NCBI GenBank assembly: GCA_023333565.1
Contig: JAJKFH010003762.1
Span: 930,001-994,000, forward strand
Length of the DNA: 64,000 nt
DNA from: Puffinus mauretanicus
Lineage: Eukaryota > Chordata > Aves > Procellariiformes > Procellariidae
Direction: 5' to 3'
In this document: in pieces, positions 1 to 13,410 of the stretch
How the letters are laid out: each line of letters starts with the position of its first letter
Numbering within the stretch: position 1 is the first letter of the stretch
The notes under the pieces: model-generated
What the model saw: the letters and a program-made list of their open reading frames with translations, nothing else
What the model was told of the DNA's origin: nothing
Databases searched by the model: none
Made by a program: the position numbers and the translations under genes

Positions 1-2868
1 CACACACTTGAGACTGTTTCCTTCATTTAAATTCTTTGTCTGCTATCATTTAGTCTGAGGAAAACAGTCATCCTTATTAACATGAAACTGAGATTATTTT
101 GATTTCATTCTTCGGAAGGAATTCAAATTTCTTTCTAATAGGACACTACTGTGAAAACTTACTCTTTAAAACTAAGTACTTTTTTTGCATTGCAATTTCA
201 ACTGGGCCTTGAATCAAAGGCAATTCAATTCAGTCTATATCAGCTTTAGTCTGTGAAAATTACTTTTTTTTTTTTTTCTGAATAGTTGGGACAGTGTGAT
301 CAATTTTTCTATGACTTAGAATTCTAATAATAGTGGTAGTAATGAGGGGATGATGAATTGAGGCAATTGCCAAAAGTAGCAATCAGTTTCTTCTGTAAAT
401 GACAGTCACAGTGCTAAAGTACACCAAGAGCAGTCATCCTCCAAAAGAAACAAATCAGTAACAGTTCAAATCACAGCACCACATCTTGACGGCATCTTTT
501 GTTTTCATAATGGAAGAAGTGTCATCAGCATCTTATTGGACCAATCTTATTCACCCATTTTTGCAAATTGGTAGCAGAAGACTTCTGAGGTTCCTTTGTT
601 GGCTCTGAGATGTAGGACACAGCTAATTTGCAAGCTCCTTCATTTGAAGCTTCTTCATTAGAGATAATGCATAATCATGGTTAATGACAGTATTTATTAT
701 AATAGTTTATAGTCTGGAGCTGCATCAAATAGTGATTTGTTACTTAATTCTGCTGAATATTTAGGTTGTGCCAGTAATCACCCTGTCTATGGTTATTTCT
801 TGCAAGAACATCTTGTATTGGAATACTTCTGTCTGGCTTCTCATACGTGCACTGATACGGCTATAACTTGGTCCTTTCTTGGATCAGACGAGATACCTAG
901 ATGATACAAACCATCACCCTGTTTCCTGACGACTCCTCCTCCTCAAAACAGTTCAACTATTGAATATTTTCTGAACCATGCCAGGAAATAGATCAATTCT
1001 TAGAGTTCAGCTGTTCTATCTTGCAGGATCTGTAAAGTTGAGGCAACATTTTCTTCTTTATTTACCTTTACAGAAGTTATATGTTACCCCCAAGCAAGAC
1101 TAACCTTAGGCTTGTGTGACGCTGTGCAGAATTTAGCCACCTCTTTTTCTATACACGCCCAATCATTACTAGTGTTTTGTTCAGTGTACACAATTATCTT
1201 ATGTAGATAAAACGAATTACTTTTTATAAGTATAATTTAATAAGCATTTACACAATATGGTTTAGCTTAGATGACCCTTAATCACTTGTGATTCAACTTC
1301 TTGCATGAGCAAATTTGACAATACTTATTTTTTGGAAAACACAGAAATGAAACTTTAAAATTAGACTGTATGTTAGCACAACTGCATAATTCAGACAACT
1401 GTGCGTCATATTGAGCAATGCCGGGAGGACAGTTGATTGCAGGAAGTCTAAAAATACTTTGTATAAGTTCGTTGCCTCATGCACACTTGAAGTGGCTGGA
1501 AACTCAAATGTATGCTTGTTAATGTCCTACAGCTTGCAATTCCAGGATTTGGAACAGAGAGCCCCTATAGAAAAAGTAGTGAAGCTTTGAATTTGTGTTT
1601 AGAATAATGTGCTTAGGCAGTCAACTGTCTCATCCTGTGCAAAGTTACTACAGTTTCTCTTTCCCTCGGTGAACATCTGGGATTGTGATAATTCTCTAGA
1701 TCACCTCGGAAAAACAACAGGACGTTACACTTGCAGGAAATCAGTTGTCGTTCTCCCTCTCCTTTCAAAATACATGTCTACAAGCGTGTGCGCACCCATG
1801 CACAGCTGTTGGGAGATTCTTGAAGGATGAGCAAGGGTTGTTTTCTTTATGATCTTAAGAGGTGCCTCTGATCAAGTATAAATAAATACAACTGGCTTTC
1901 CCTTTTAAGACAGAGTCATGAAGACAAAGTATCAAAGATACAGCCGCATGCAGTCTTTTCTACAGATGGCCTCTGAAGGCTGCAGCCCCAGAAGTACCTT
2001 CAGTAGGTGGTAAGGTGCGTGCTCCTCCAGAGCAGGAGGGAGCACAAAGCTGGTCCTGTGTAGGCAGGGCTTTCCACAAATACACGTGTGGTGTATTACT
2101 GCTTGCTAATGCTAAGTTATTTCATCAGGTCTGTCTTGGGGATGATAAATCAGTTTTTCTTGCAGGTATGTTTCTTCCGTGATACTTTGCAGCTGGAACA
2201 GCTTACCAATACATATGTCTTGTCTCTTGTTTCATGCATGCACTTTGGTACTTCCCTCTCTTCCACAAAACCCTCTGCACTTTGTGAAATATTTCAAGTG
2301 TGCTTTTAATCAAGTTAAATTAATGAGACTGTTGTTTTGCTTTTTGACTATAAATTTATACCATAAAATTTCAATTCATATGTTAAGGAATGAATATTTG
2401 GTAGTCTTGGAACAATGGTTGAAATCTGTGTCTTACCAAATGTTGGTAATTTGTAATTGTAAAATCATGTCGTTTCTGATGTATGCATACCATATCTCTG
2501 TATGAAATAATGTATAACAGAAATTAAGGGCAGGAGGCAGAGTCCAAAAAAAGATGTTAGCCTTTATTTTCAGACCTGAATCTGCACTACAGAGATTAGA
2601 AGATATCGCAGGTTGCTTATTAGCAACATCTTAGGTCTGGGGTTCATTCTGCTAGAGCTCTGCTGCCTCTCAAGACTTGTCTAGGCCAGCTTTTTATTTT
2701 GGCTATTAGTAAGACAATGCCCTGGAGCTTGTTACTCTTCAGATGGTCTGTCCCCTGATAATGGTTTTTCACTGCTCGCCTGTCTGAGAGTTGGTCGGGG
2801 AACAGTATCAGTAGAAATGATCAGGCTTCCTTGCTCTGAGCTGTTCAAATACAGTGTGTTTATCAGCC

Positions 2869-2894
2869 TATATATGTGTGTGTGTATGTGTGTA
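2869..2894. repeat. Short (TA)(TG)n run
   Basis: A tatatatgtgtgtgtgtatg-type alternating run in intron 1. Confidence 0.85.
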
Positions 2895-5482
2895 CCTTGT
2901 CTAGTGCTGTTCGTTTAGGTTTTTCAGTATACTAGACAGGAACTGCAAGGGCAGGCTGAGATACGCCTTTTTACAGACGTGGTCTTGGCGGTGCCATACA
3001 GCGTATATGTTGAGGTTTGTGGTTCTGAACTATATCCATTGTAAATCCTGTAGGTGAGGTTTGAAAGCATGCTGGCCTAAGGAGCACCTGCACTTTCCCA
3101 GGACAGACTCTTTTAAATATGCAAAATTACAAAAACACCCAAACAACCCCAATCCCATACGTAATGTGGTCAAATGTCCATCTCCAGAAGCATTTTCTCA
3201 TCTTTAAAGTTTTCTGTGGGTGTAAGTTCCAGAACAGCTTCACACTCTGCTTCATCATAATGGAGTCAGAAAGAAATTACTGTCAGGTGGGAAGATATTT
3301 CTTAAAACCTTCTTTCAACATTTGTGCCTATTGCAATGCCTTGCTTAGAAGTGTGGAGCAATCTGTAGGTTCTGACCAACACGAAATGTGTCAGAAATAG
3401 CATGTTTTTATGACCCAAAATGACTTGTCAGACATCAAGCATTATTATGGTATTATATACCAAGCTTGAGATAATAATTTCTTGATATATGGCAGTAATT
3501 GGAAAACTCTTTTTAATTATTTTTGAAACTGCAGTTCCCGAATCCCTCTCTCCTGTTCATCCTGTGCTGCAAATCAGTTTCTTCCTGTCTTTCGCTCTTT
3601 TCTACTCACTGGTTGCTTATGTGTTTGTGCAATTTTAGCATGCTTATAGAATACCTTGCACTAGGAAAAGTATTTTAGGAACTAGGAGATCAATAAAAAT
3701 AAGCAAATTCAGGAATCTGTTACTTAGTTTCTATCAAAAAGCCGACCCTTTCTTAGTTTAGTCTTAGTCTATTCGGAATGATAGGTCACCTGCACAAGTG
3801 AATTCTTACCTACTGCTCTTCCCCCATCCCTCCCCCCATTCCAAATCCTCAAGAAAAATGAGCAGAAAGGTGAATAATGACTTGATGTGTTCAATAAACT
3901 TTTTTTTTTTCCAGGGCAACATATTTTTCTTTTCCTTTTTTATCCTCTGAGCACTCTTGGTGATTCACTGGTGTTTTACCATTATGAACAAATACTTGGG
4001 TATCTGTGTGATGCTCAGACTGGGTTTAGTCAGCAATATAGTGTGCTTCTTTGAGAGCTTGTGCCTTTCTGCTGTGAATAACAAAAACGATTGTGGGAAC
4101 ATGATGGTGCCACTGATAAATGAGTGACAGAAATCCAGTGAAGTCTGCACTCTACTATTAGGAATGAGTTCTTGCATCCTAATGCAGCTTTCCTGGGCTT
4201 TATGTGACTCTCCTACCTGGGCTTAGAATTACTTCAATCTAAACGACAATTTTATAGAACATCAGAGGCATTAAGCAAACTTGGGATGCATGGTAAAACA
4301 TATACAAACTTCATATGAAGTTGATGTCTTTCAGGTACTTTTTCCACACTCGGAGTGCAACTCATACTTTTTTGACTTTTCATTTAATTAGCATTTTGGA
4401 TCCCTATGGAAACCAACATAATAATATCAGGAATCTTATTACAGATAGGGCAACCGGTGAATTTCAAAGTTTTAGGTTGCCTAACATCTCCCATTATAGT
4501 ATTGTCTAAGTTAAATCATGTTTTAACTGGTTGTGCTAATGACTTTTTGTCCTGGATATCTGTCGTAAGCTGACTGTGTGTGAGAAAAGGAGTGAAAATG
4601 AGATAATTATTGGTTTGTTTAAGGAAGATGTGCTTCCCTGTCCTCTCCCCCCTGTTAAATTCTTCAGTAGAAAGGCTGAGAGACCTGGAGAGGCATTTCA
4701 GTATTTTTCAACAGGAACATTTTGTGGGTGGGAAGGAACATCTTGGTTTCAGAAGGCTGTTAGCAGACATTTGGAATATTGTTCAAATATGGAAACAACA
4801 TTAAGTTGCTGGGTGGGACAGAATTAAATATTTAGATCTATCAAAGGTGCAGAAGTTTAAAACAGACACTTGTGCATTGCCAGTGTTCTATGCTTACAGA
4901 GACTACGTTGCTCTTTCTAGGTAGATTTCAGTGCTATGCTAGTGGCAGAATAATAATAATGCTTTTAATGTCAATATTTCATACTTTAGATGAAGTAAAG
5001 CATTATTAGAGATTTATTTTTTCTACTCTCATTTCTTTTTGAAGCTAAGTCAAATACATTTTCCCTCCTCTCCTGTCTTGTCTCCTTTTTATCAGCACGG
5101 TTATTTTGATGGAATAGTGAAAGAAGGCGATGCTGATTTGTGTCTAGAGTTCTGATTTTGTGCATTTTTTAAACTATATTAATGGTTTAACCTCTAAATG
5201 GGGAGAGATCAGGCTGTGTAGTTGCTTGTCCACCTGTCTTGCTGTTTCGGTTCTATTCCCTGTTTGGGGTGTCTCACAGACCATTCAAAATTGCTTCGTT
5301 AACAGTAAGTGATTTTATTGTTTCCAGAAAGCTCTTGCTCAGTAGATGGTGTTTCAAATGGGAAGGGTTTTGAAGGTCTTTGCTTATGCAAACTGTCCTT
5401 TGGCTTATGCATTTGTGGTAAAAATAAAACTTCAAAACAGTCAACAAATACAATGCTTGACAGTTGCTTGATTATTTATATA

Positions 5483-6660
5483 TTCACAGAATTACTGAGA
5501 TTGGAAGGGACCTCTGGAGATGTACTCCAACTCCCTTGCTCAGAGCAACAGCAAGGACCATGTCCACTTGGGTTTTGAGCACCTCCAAGGATGGAGACCT
5601 CTCTGGGCAACCTGCTCCAGTGTTCAATCATCCTCACAGTAAAAAGGCTTTTCTTACGTTTAAATGGAATTTCTTGTATTTCAGTTTGTGCCCATTGTCT
5701 CTTGTCCTCTTACTGGGCACAACTGAGAAGAGTCAGACGCCATTGTCTTTACTTCCATTATATGCATGGATAAGATCCTTTTCTTCTCAAGGCTAAACAG
5801 TCCCAGCTCTCTCAGCCTCTCCTCATATGAAGGATGCTCCAGCCCCCTAATTATCTCTCCAGCCTTTCCTTCGACCTTCTCCAGCATGTCCATGTCTCTC
5901 TTGCAGAGTCCAGAACTGGACCCAGAGCTCCAGATGTGTCTCACCAGACTGAGTGGAGAGGAAGGATCGCCTCTCTTGACGTGCTGGCAATGCTCTGCCT
6001 AATTCAGCCCAGGAAGCTGTTGGCCGCCTTGGCCGTGAGGGCATATTGCTGGCTTACGGTTAGTTTGTCTACCGTGTCCTTCCCAACAAAGCTGCTGTCC
6101 AGCTGGCTGTCCCCCAGCCTGCACTGGTGTCTGGTGTTATTCCTCTCAGGTGTAGGACTTCATGTTTCCCTTTGTTGAACTTCATGAAGTTCTCATTGGC
6201 CCATTTTTCCAGCCTGTTGAGGTCCCTCTGAGTGCCAGCACAGCCATCTGATGTATCAATTGCTCCTCTCAGTTTTGTATCATCTGCAAACTTGCTGAAG
6301 GTGCACTCTGTCCCATCATTAGTGAAGATACTCAACAGTATTGGCTCCAGTATTGATGCCTGGGGGATGCCACCAGTAACTGGCCTCCACCTGGACTTCC
6401 ATGCTGCTGACTGCAAGCCACTGAGCCTGGAAGTTCAGCCACTCTTTGGTCCACCTTTCTGTCCACTTATCTAGCCCATATTTCACTGGGTTTGTCTATG
6501 AGGATGTCATGAGAGACAGTGCTGAAAGCCTTCCTGAAGTCAAGATAATTAAAATTCACTGTTTGCCCATAATCCCCTAAGCCAGTCATTTCGCCGGGTT
6601 GGTCAAGCATGATTTTTCTTTCATAAATCCATGCTGACTACTCTTGATCATAGTCTCGTC
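5483..6660 (-). mobile_element. CR1 LINE, 5'-truncated, antisense to GAB1
   Basis: On the minus strand this reads as the 3' part of a CR1 retroposon. It starts with reverse-transcriptase segments DFRKAFSTVSHDIL, WRPVTGGIPQASILEPIL and the active-site box KFADDTKL, then GRLEKWANENFMKFNKGK-type sequence. This is followed by the RLRELGLFSLEK region and the CR1 3' end (ctccagaggtcccttcca, then the attctgtg-type tail, at about 5483-5500). The code is broken by frame changes and a small deletion before the FADD box, so it is inactive. It lies about 22 kb upstream of the PH exon in intron 1. CR1 in birds is usually truncated at its 5' end, as here. The 5' boundary is approximate. Confidence 0.9.
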
Positions 6661-6769
6661 CTTCATTTGTTTGGAAGTTTGAGAAATCAAAAGCGTTAAC
6701 TCAGTATAGAAGTAATCAAGTCTGGGCAAGAGAATCAACATGACCCAGTTTTATATTCTATTCTGGAGG

Positions 6770-6860
6770 GTTAGTATGCATTTGGGTAATAGGGGCAAGT
6801 TATTTGTAAGTCTCTGTTTTGTTATATGAAATGGAGAGCTATTTGCCTTCACGTGGGATG
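6770..6860 (+). repeat. Possible MIR-like scrap
   Basis: The stretch 'ggggcaagttatttgtaagt' followed by 'ctctgttttgttatatgaaa' resembles the MIR segment 'gggcaagtcacttaacctct...cctcagtttcctcatctgtaaaatg'. It is short and diverged, adjacent to the antisense CR1. Confidence 0.35.
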
Positions 6861-7583
6861 TGCAAAGATGATATCCTATAAAAATGTGAAGTTATTGAAC
6901 TGCTTGGATTGAGTATGCTTGTGGAAAAGCAGAGGAGAAAATGTAGATGCTTCTTAAAATATGGTATGTTTTATCTCAGTGTCAAATGCCACAAGGTTAC
7001 CTTTTGGTATCTGCTCTCTAAAAAAAGGATTGTTCAGCAAGACAAGAGTCCCGAGTCAGATCCTGGCTTCAGCTGGGCCAGCTGAGTCAGTGGCTTACAA
7101 GGCAGTTAATTTTGGATAACAAGATCAAAAGACTTTTTTCCCCAAGATTGCCATGCTGGTTTTCCCTTTTTACGTTCCCATTTTAAATGACTGGCAGCGG
7201 ATTGAGATGCTTTTAGAAGAGTTTGGGGATACTTAGTCCAGCAAAATGGGCTGATAATCAGCAACAGGGTTGTAAAGGCTGCTTCATATTAGGGGTGGGT
7301 GTGTGTTTGTTTTCTAGTTTTCTGTCTTTTTGGTTGGGTTTTTTTATTTTCAGATTCTTGCTTTTTACAGGTTGTGTCAAGTTTTAAGTGGTTCTGTGGA
7401 TTTCCAACCTAAATATGACAAGATTATAGCCTTATGTACTCATCTGGTCTCCTTTATTTAATTTCCTTTCCCTTTTCTTCACATTAAAGCAGCTAATGGC
7501 AAAAGGATACACTAGAGAAGGTGTTTTAGGTTAGGGAGACCTGTTTTAGAGTCCCCAGTCAAGTCTAGATATGTGTAGCCTTT

Positions 7584-7608
7584 AAAAAAAAAAAAAAAAA
7601 AAAAAAAA
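7584..7608. repeat. Poly(A), 25 bases
   Basis: An uninterrupted A run in intron 1. No element is recognisable directly upstream. Confidence 0.95.
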
Positions 7609-7789
7609 CCACCATATTGTTAACTACGTGTTAATATCTGTGCTTATGCTTGTGTGGTTTTTCTTGCATTGAATGAAGGTGTGTTGAAATTCTGGTAGCG
7701 CTAATATTTTCAAGTGCTTTGGGAAAAGTGTAAGAGGTAAAGCCAGTGTGATAAGGTAGTACTAATTTAACAGGTACGTCTTTGATTTT

Positions 7790-7860
7790 TGCCCATGGTT
7801 CCTGTGCTTCTCTGGGCAAACTGCTTAATCTCTCTTGTGTAAAATGCTGATACTAGAGGG
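7790..7860 (+). repeat. Possible MIR-like scrap
   Basis: The run 'tctgggcaaactgcttaatc' then 'tctcttgtgtaaaatgctga' has the MIR order 'ttgggcaaatcacttaatct...ctgtaaaatg'. A 'gggagacctgttttagagtc' piece near 7535 could be the upstream half of the same element, split by about 200 bases. Confidence 0.35.
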
Positions 7861-9771
7861 CTTGTTTTGTTTGTCTTTCGAGCTGTGTAGCGTGGCTAGC
7901 TTTTTTTAACTGTGTGTAGAACTGGATCCCTGTGTTACCTAGGAAGACATCAGAACTCAGGGCTATTTTTTTTCCCTTGCAACCAAAGAACAAAATATAG
8001 GCTAAGTTTAGTTTTAATATTTAGATTTTCTCATTAGCCTCATCTGTCAAATAGAACAAGTTTTATTTGTACTTGAGTTATATTACTTTGAGGTTGGATG
8101 CTTCTTGCTTTGGTAAATGAACAGCATTAATTACTCTAACATGTTTGTATTGGTAACAGTAAAACAGCCAGCGTGCTGTGCTTTGTGAGCTCCGTTTGAT
8201 GATAACTGGGGAAGCTTCTGTTTCAGAAAAGGCAGCTACTGGTGTTCTATGAAGCTTTTTTTGATTTTCGAATGTGAAATTTATTGACTGCAAACATGTA
8301 AATTGTTAAACGTAAACTTCATCTTCTCCATAACAGAGCTGTTGTACTTTGCTATGACTGAGCATAGAACGTACGTAAAATTTAAAAATGGAACGTGGCT
8401 CATAACCTGTTGGATAGAAGTGACATTAATTTTAGGATTGGAGCTAGTAATGTTTTCCATACTGTCGTGGCCATACTTAGTTCACAATTTTTTTTTATCT
8501 TGTGAGGTAGAAAGTCTTCATGGTTTTGGTTTCTGTGCGCGGCAGTCATCTAGCTGTAGGAGTGATAGCAGACTAAGCCGATTAGCATGATTGATACTGC
8601 ATGTAAGGGGACTGGCATAATGGGCTACCAGTGAGACTGCATTGTGAAACCGCACACGGATGAGGTAATCTCATTAGATGATTAAAACCTTCATTGAGTC
8701 TACCAGATTGCAGAGCTTTCAGTTGCATTGCTGTTGCGAACTGATGCTAAGTAAGTGTAGTGCTCTCCTTGGAGTGATGCTGAAATGGAGATCTTGCTGG
8801 GTTTTTCTCCTGGATAAGAGTCACAGCAGCTGGAGGCTGGTGAAGGATGTTCCATCTTTCTGTGTTTTGAAGTAAGATTCTGGATGATGGTGTCATTTTC
8901 TTTTAAAGTCAGTGTCAGGCTTGTGCTAGTTTAGTTTTATCATGCTTTGCTGATTGTGAAATTCTGTAGTATTAGTGTTAAAAGGGTATGTTTCTGCTTT
9001 GTGTAGCTTCCTATGTCCCTACAGCAGAGGGGCATCTCACAGATCTGTTTTTGTCAAGTAACTGTGTTTTTTCTGAAGGTCGGCTTTGTCTTGACCTGGG
9101 GTGAGGTGTAGCGTAAGTGGCACTCCTCATCCTCTTGTCTGTCCTGTGTACAAATAGCGTGGCAGGCAGCACAGGCTCATGCTAGAACTGGTGGTATACA
9201 GAAATCCTGTCTGGTTTGGTCATCTGCTACTTGTTTTAAGGAGCTCATTGAAAAACATTGAAGTTCAAATGAAAAGGAGTATACTTGACTAGTCATATAC
9301 TTGAGCTTTGTTTTTGCTAGCAAGCTAAAATGAAAAACAAATGTTTCTAATTCTGGGACTCCAGTGTTACAGTATTTATAATGCAAGGGTTACTAGAACA
9401 GAATTCTGGAAGGTCAAGACTGCTATTCTGGACTGGCAGTAACTACTGTTGCTGTATAGTCGGATTTTTCTGTATTAAAGAATAGCCCAGTTAATCTGCT
9501 GGGGAGGGGGGACAAACAGAAGAAACATTTCTAACTTCCATTGTGTGTTGTGAGCAGTTGGCCCATTTCTGTTGCTTAGAGAAAGTACTATATGAAATTA
9601 ATAAGCACGTATGCACATCCAGTGAGACAAAAGCACAGATAGCCTATTGTTTTGGCAAGCGAACCCCAGCAATGTAATATCTTCTGAACTCTGTTGTCAA
9701 ATGTGGTCTATTTATTCAGCAGTTCTGCAAGGAAGTGATCTTTGTCTAAGAGCTATGTAGGATCTGGTGTC

Positions 9772-9843
9772 AAAAAAAAACCCAACCAACACACCATCCA
9801 AAAAAACCAACCCAAAACCCACAACAACAACAACAACAACAAC
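9772..9843. repeat. A/C-rich low-complexity patch with (AAC)n
   Basis: An A run and cccaaccaacacacc-type sequence leads into about seven perfect CAA units at 9821-9843. Confidence 0.9.
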
Positions 9844-11090
9844 CTGTTCCAGCATGTGAAGAAGTGGGGAAATATGCATACTGCGAGGAGAATGTTCTTT
9901 CATGTGTATTTGACAAAAAATAAAAATACAAATTTGCACAAGTTACTGATGGGTTATAGACAACAATATTCTGTGAAATGTGATCAGCAGAGCAAGTAAC
10001 ACACCAAGTTTTCAGGTTTAATTTTCCTAGTTTAGTAAAAATGGCATAACTTGATGATAGGAAATATCATCTCGTGTGATTGATTTTAAAATTTAAGGTT
10101 ATCCTGGATATCAGTGATATGCAAATAAGAGGCAAGCCAATAATTTATATGTAAAATCAAGTTGAGTTTCATCAAATACTAAATGCTTAAGAAAATCAAT
10201 GAACTGGCAAGCATTACAATTTATTTATTGCAGCTTTTTCCCCTTTTAAGCCATTCACAAAGCGTTATTTTTGTGTAGTTAAGTATGTCTTTCTGTATAG
10301 CAGACTGAAGTGAATTACTTGACTGTTACAATATATGTTACGTTGTATAGGTATGGAAACGTTTTCCATTTCAACTTTAACTTGCTCTCCAAGTGTGCTG
10401 GCTGAGTAGAAGTATCTCAAGATCTCCTATTTGGAGACCTTGGTCAAGTCCTGACGTTGCCTGAGATGTTTGAGGGTACTCTGTTAGTGGCACTACTTTG
10501 CAGTTACTTTTTACTTTATGGCCAAAACAAGGCCTTCGTACGCAGCTGTATTTTGCTGGCGAAGGACCTGTTCCTCTGAATAGAATTTAAAATTATGGAG
10601 TATTTCCAGTGAAACAAGGCAAGTGTTTTGATTATGAAAATAGAAACCTCCTTTGTTGGTATGACTGCAACCCAGCTTACTCTTTCTAGAGCGTCTGCCG
10701 TGAACGGAGGCGAGCAAACCATAAACGAGAAATCTCACAAGGCCGTTTTCAAAGGGAATGAGTTACTGGCTTTACTTCATGCAGTTTTCTTTCTGCATGT
10801 TGGGTCCATGTGGAAAATTAACTCGCAGGGATGGTATCTCTCTGTCGGCTGTTGGAACAGATAAGTGACTTCAGGTTCACCGAGACACAGTGTAAGCTAG
10901 GGAGATTAATCCATGATTGTATTTGTTACTCTGCCTTTCTTATTTAAAAGTCGTAACTCTTTTTCTGCTTACGTAGGCTGGTTGTAATATCTGAAACATC
11001 CATAATCTCTGGTTCATATATACTCGCTTTCAACTCTGTATCTGTAAACTGAGTGCCCTGGTAAACAACTGTAACTAACCTGTCTCAAAA

Positions 11091-11126
11091 CACCTCTCCT
11101 TTAATTGACACCTCTCCTTTGATTGA
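11091..11126. repeat. 18-bp tandem duplication, one mismatch
   Basis: cacctctcctttaattga is followed directly by the same unit with one A-to-G change. Confidence 0.95.
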
Positions 11127-13299
11127 AATGGGGGGGGGGACTTTTTTTAATGTCACTTTTTAGAGAAATGTTGAGTAGAATGAAGAACTGAGGTCAAGTG
11201 CCTGAGCTGTTGCAGAAGAGAGGGGGGGGAGCAGCTGAGCCCTTCTCATTAGAGACTAAATGGGAGATCTGGACTACCCAGAAAGTATAGTATGTCCTTA
11301 CTCTTTGTTCATAAAGAAAACAAATAGTTTTCTGTACTGAATAAAATTTTGCTGATGGTGATTTGTGCTTTGAGCACTAATTTTCCTTTCACTGTAAGAA
11401 ATCTATATCCAGTGTTTCTTTGTTTCTTCTGCCTTGTGTTAAGCATGCTGATTGAAACTGCTTGATGGATCTGTCTCTGTATGAAATGTTCAGGAGTTAT
11501 TTTGCTGAGTATGAACCAACTCTTGAGCTTTTTTTTTTTTTTAAGAAACCTTCTACACTTCTTAAAATAGCATGTTCACAACATATTTTGCTCCACTGTT
11601 GTTCTGCACTGTTTTCTTCCTTCCCACCCCCTGCTCCCTCTCCATAACAGCCTGGTGGGTGAACCGGAGCGTGTTCTACCTCTTCGCTGTTTCTTTTGTA
11701 ATGTTTGTTGAGCTGGCTGGCCTGCCTCCAAAAGTGCATGAGCGTGTTTATACATCTAGCCTAACAATAGTATCATAACACCAATTTGTTTAACCTGGGC
11801 TGGAAATAACAATCTAAATATTGTGAATCAAAGAGAAAGCAGTCATTTGTGTATGCTTCTCTACCCTGTCAGCTCACTTCTGTTGTGTCTGATAAAATCA
11901 CTGAAACTTCTCTTGCGTTCTGTGGGAATTCTATCAATTCTGTCAGTATGATGTGATACCTCTTTTAAATGCTCAGAGAAGTTCAACTATAGCTTTTCCT
12001 CCAAGCAGCACCACGTGCTGTCATCACCTTGCTCAGGCAGAAGGTGTTTAATTTGTATGTCTAGTTCAAGCACACGTTACTGCAGAAAATCACCTATCCC
12101 TGCTGCTGTGGGGAGGGCATTCATAGTATAGCGAGCTATTAAACTGGTCACCTATGCTTTTATTGCAGTATTTGAGCAGAGTTGCGAGAGGTGGGGAGCA
12201 CACAATTAATACTGGTTACGCTTATTTATTAGTCACAAAGTGACTAACAAATTGATTGATCAGCATATTTTGGTTAAGGTGCCAAGACTTTGGTATAAGT
12301 GCTCTTTATTGTTACTTTGATTCAGTGACTTCGATCACCAAAATAATTTTCCTCTGGATTGATGGTGTCCATCAGTAGCTGATGTGAGCGCTCCTAGCAG
12401 TATTTAGACTCTTAACATGCCACAGGGCCTCATGTTTTAAAGTTTATAGTTTCTGGGGGAAAAAAAAAAGCAATGCATGTTTTTGGACCAAAATGAAGTG
12501 ATACTAAAATTTAAACACTTTCCCTTTATCATCCCATCCTCAAAATCTTCTGATCTTCAGTGTGCAGTGATATAATTTTGCTGTGGTAAAATCTGAGTTG
12601 ACTTGCTCAATCTGCTGAAATCTGTCTTATTTTCTCTGAAAAATTTTATAATGGAGAATAAGAATGGACGTTTGTGCCACTCTGGCACGTCAGCCTGTTA
12701 TCAAAAGTGAGAGTGGATTTGTTTCCATATCGCTCAGTCTTTGGCCTCCCTGCCTATCAAGAAAAGCGAGTGCTCTCAAATCGAGTAGCAGCTCCAGTGA
12801 AGTGGCACCTGCCCGATCGGGAGCTGACTGCAGCAGCACAAATAATGTGACGTTAGTAGGTGTCTTGTCTTCGCCGTCGGTGACAGTGAAGGTATAATCA
12901 TTCTACATCAGCGGTTCCTAAAATTATGGTTTGACATTGTTGTTATTGGTCTTGCCAGTTCTTCTGTCACGATTCACGTTGTGAATAAGCAGCTTCAGCT
13001 CTGCAGCTTTCTAGAAGGAAGAGGCTGACAGCAGAGGCAAAACCAGCGTGTTCAAATATGAAGGTCAGCTGAGTATTGCTTAGAGTAGCTATTTAATTTT
13101 TTTTTTCTCTATTTTTGTTAGCCTTTCAGGTCTGGGAGGAAGGACAGATGATTGGCTGTGGAAGTAGGGGAGCCATCCACTTGAACACCTCAATATGTGC
13201 CTTACGTCTGGTTAGCACGGAGGGTAAACGACAGCTTAGGAAACCTGTGTGAGACCTGATGTTGGATGTAGAAGTGCACTCCCCTGCCAAATTTCACCT

Positions 13300-13410
13300 A
13301 TTTGAAACAGAACGCCGTGGCCTCTCTTATGCCGGGACCGCTGGCAGTGCTGGTGAGCAGGGGCGGGGGTGCTCAGAGGTCCTGGCCAGCGGCACCTGGC
13401 CTGGCTAGCA
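13300..13410. other. GC-rich patch in intron 1
   Basis: This is a GC-rich stretch with several CpGs (cgccgtgg, gccgggaccgc, aggggcggggg) and a donor-like GGTGAGCA. No function is recognised. Confidence 0.35.

Noticed and set aside
6069..6416. 115-codon minus-strand frame as a host gene.
   Set aside because: Its sequence is CR1 reverse transcriptase (KFADDTKL box), part of the antisense LINE copy, with frame breaks on either side.
12664..12897. Weak resemblance of the Ser-rich frame (NNVTL...SSP) to the N-terminal region of the mineralocorticoid receptor NR3C2.
   Set aside because: The match rests on a few serines and one NNVTL string in low-complexity sequence, with no extended alignment or matching flanks. 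NR3C2 is not expected inside GAB1.
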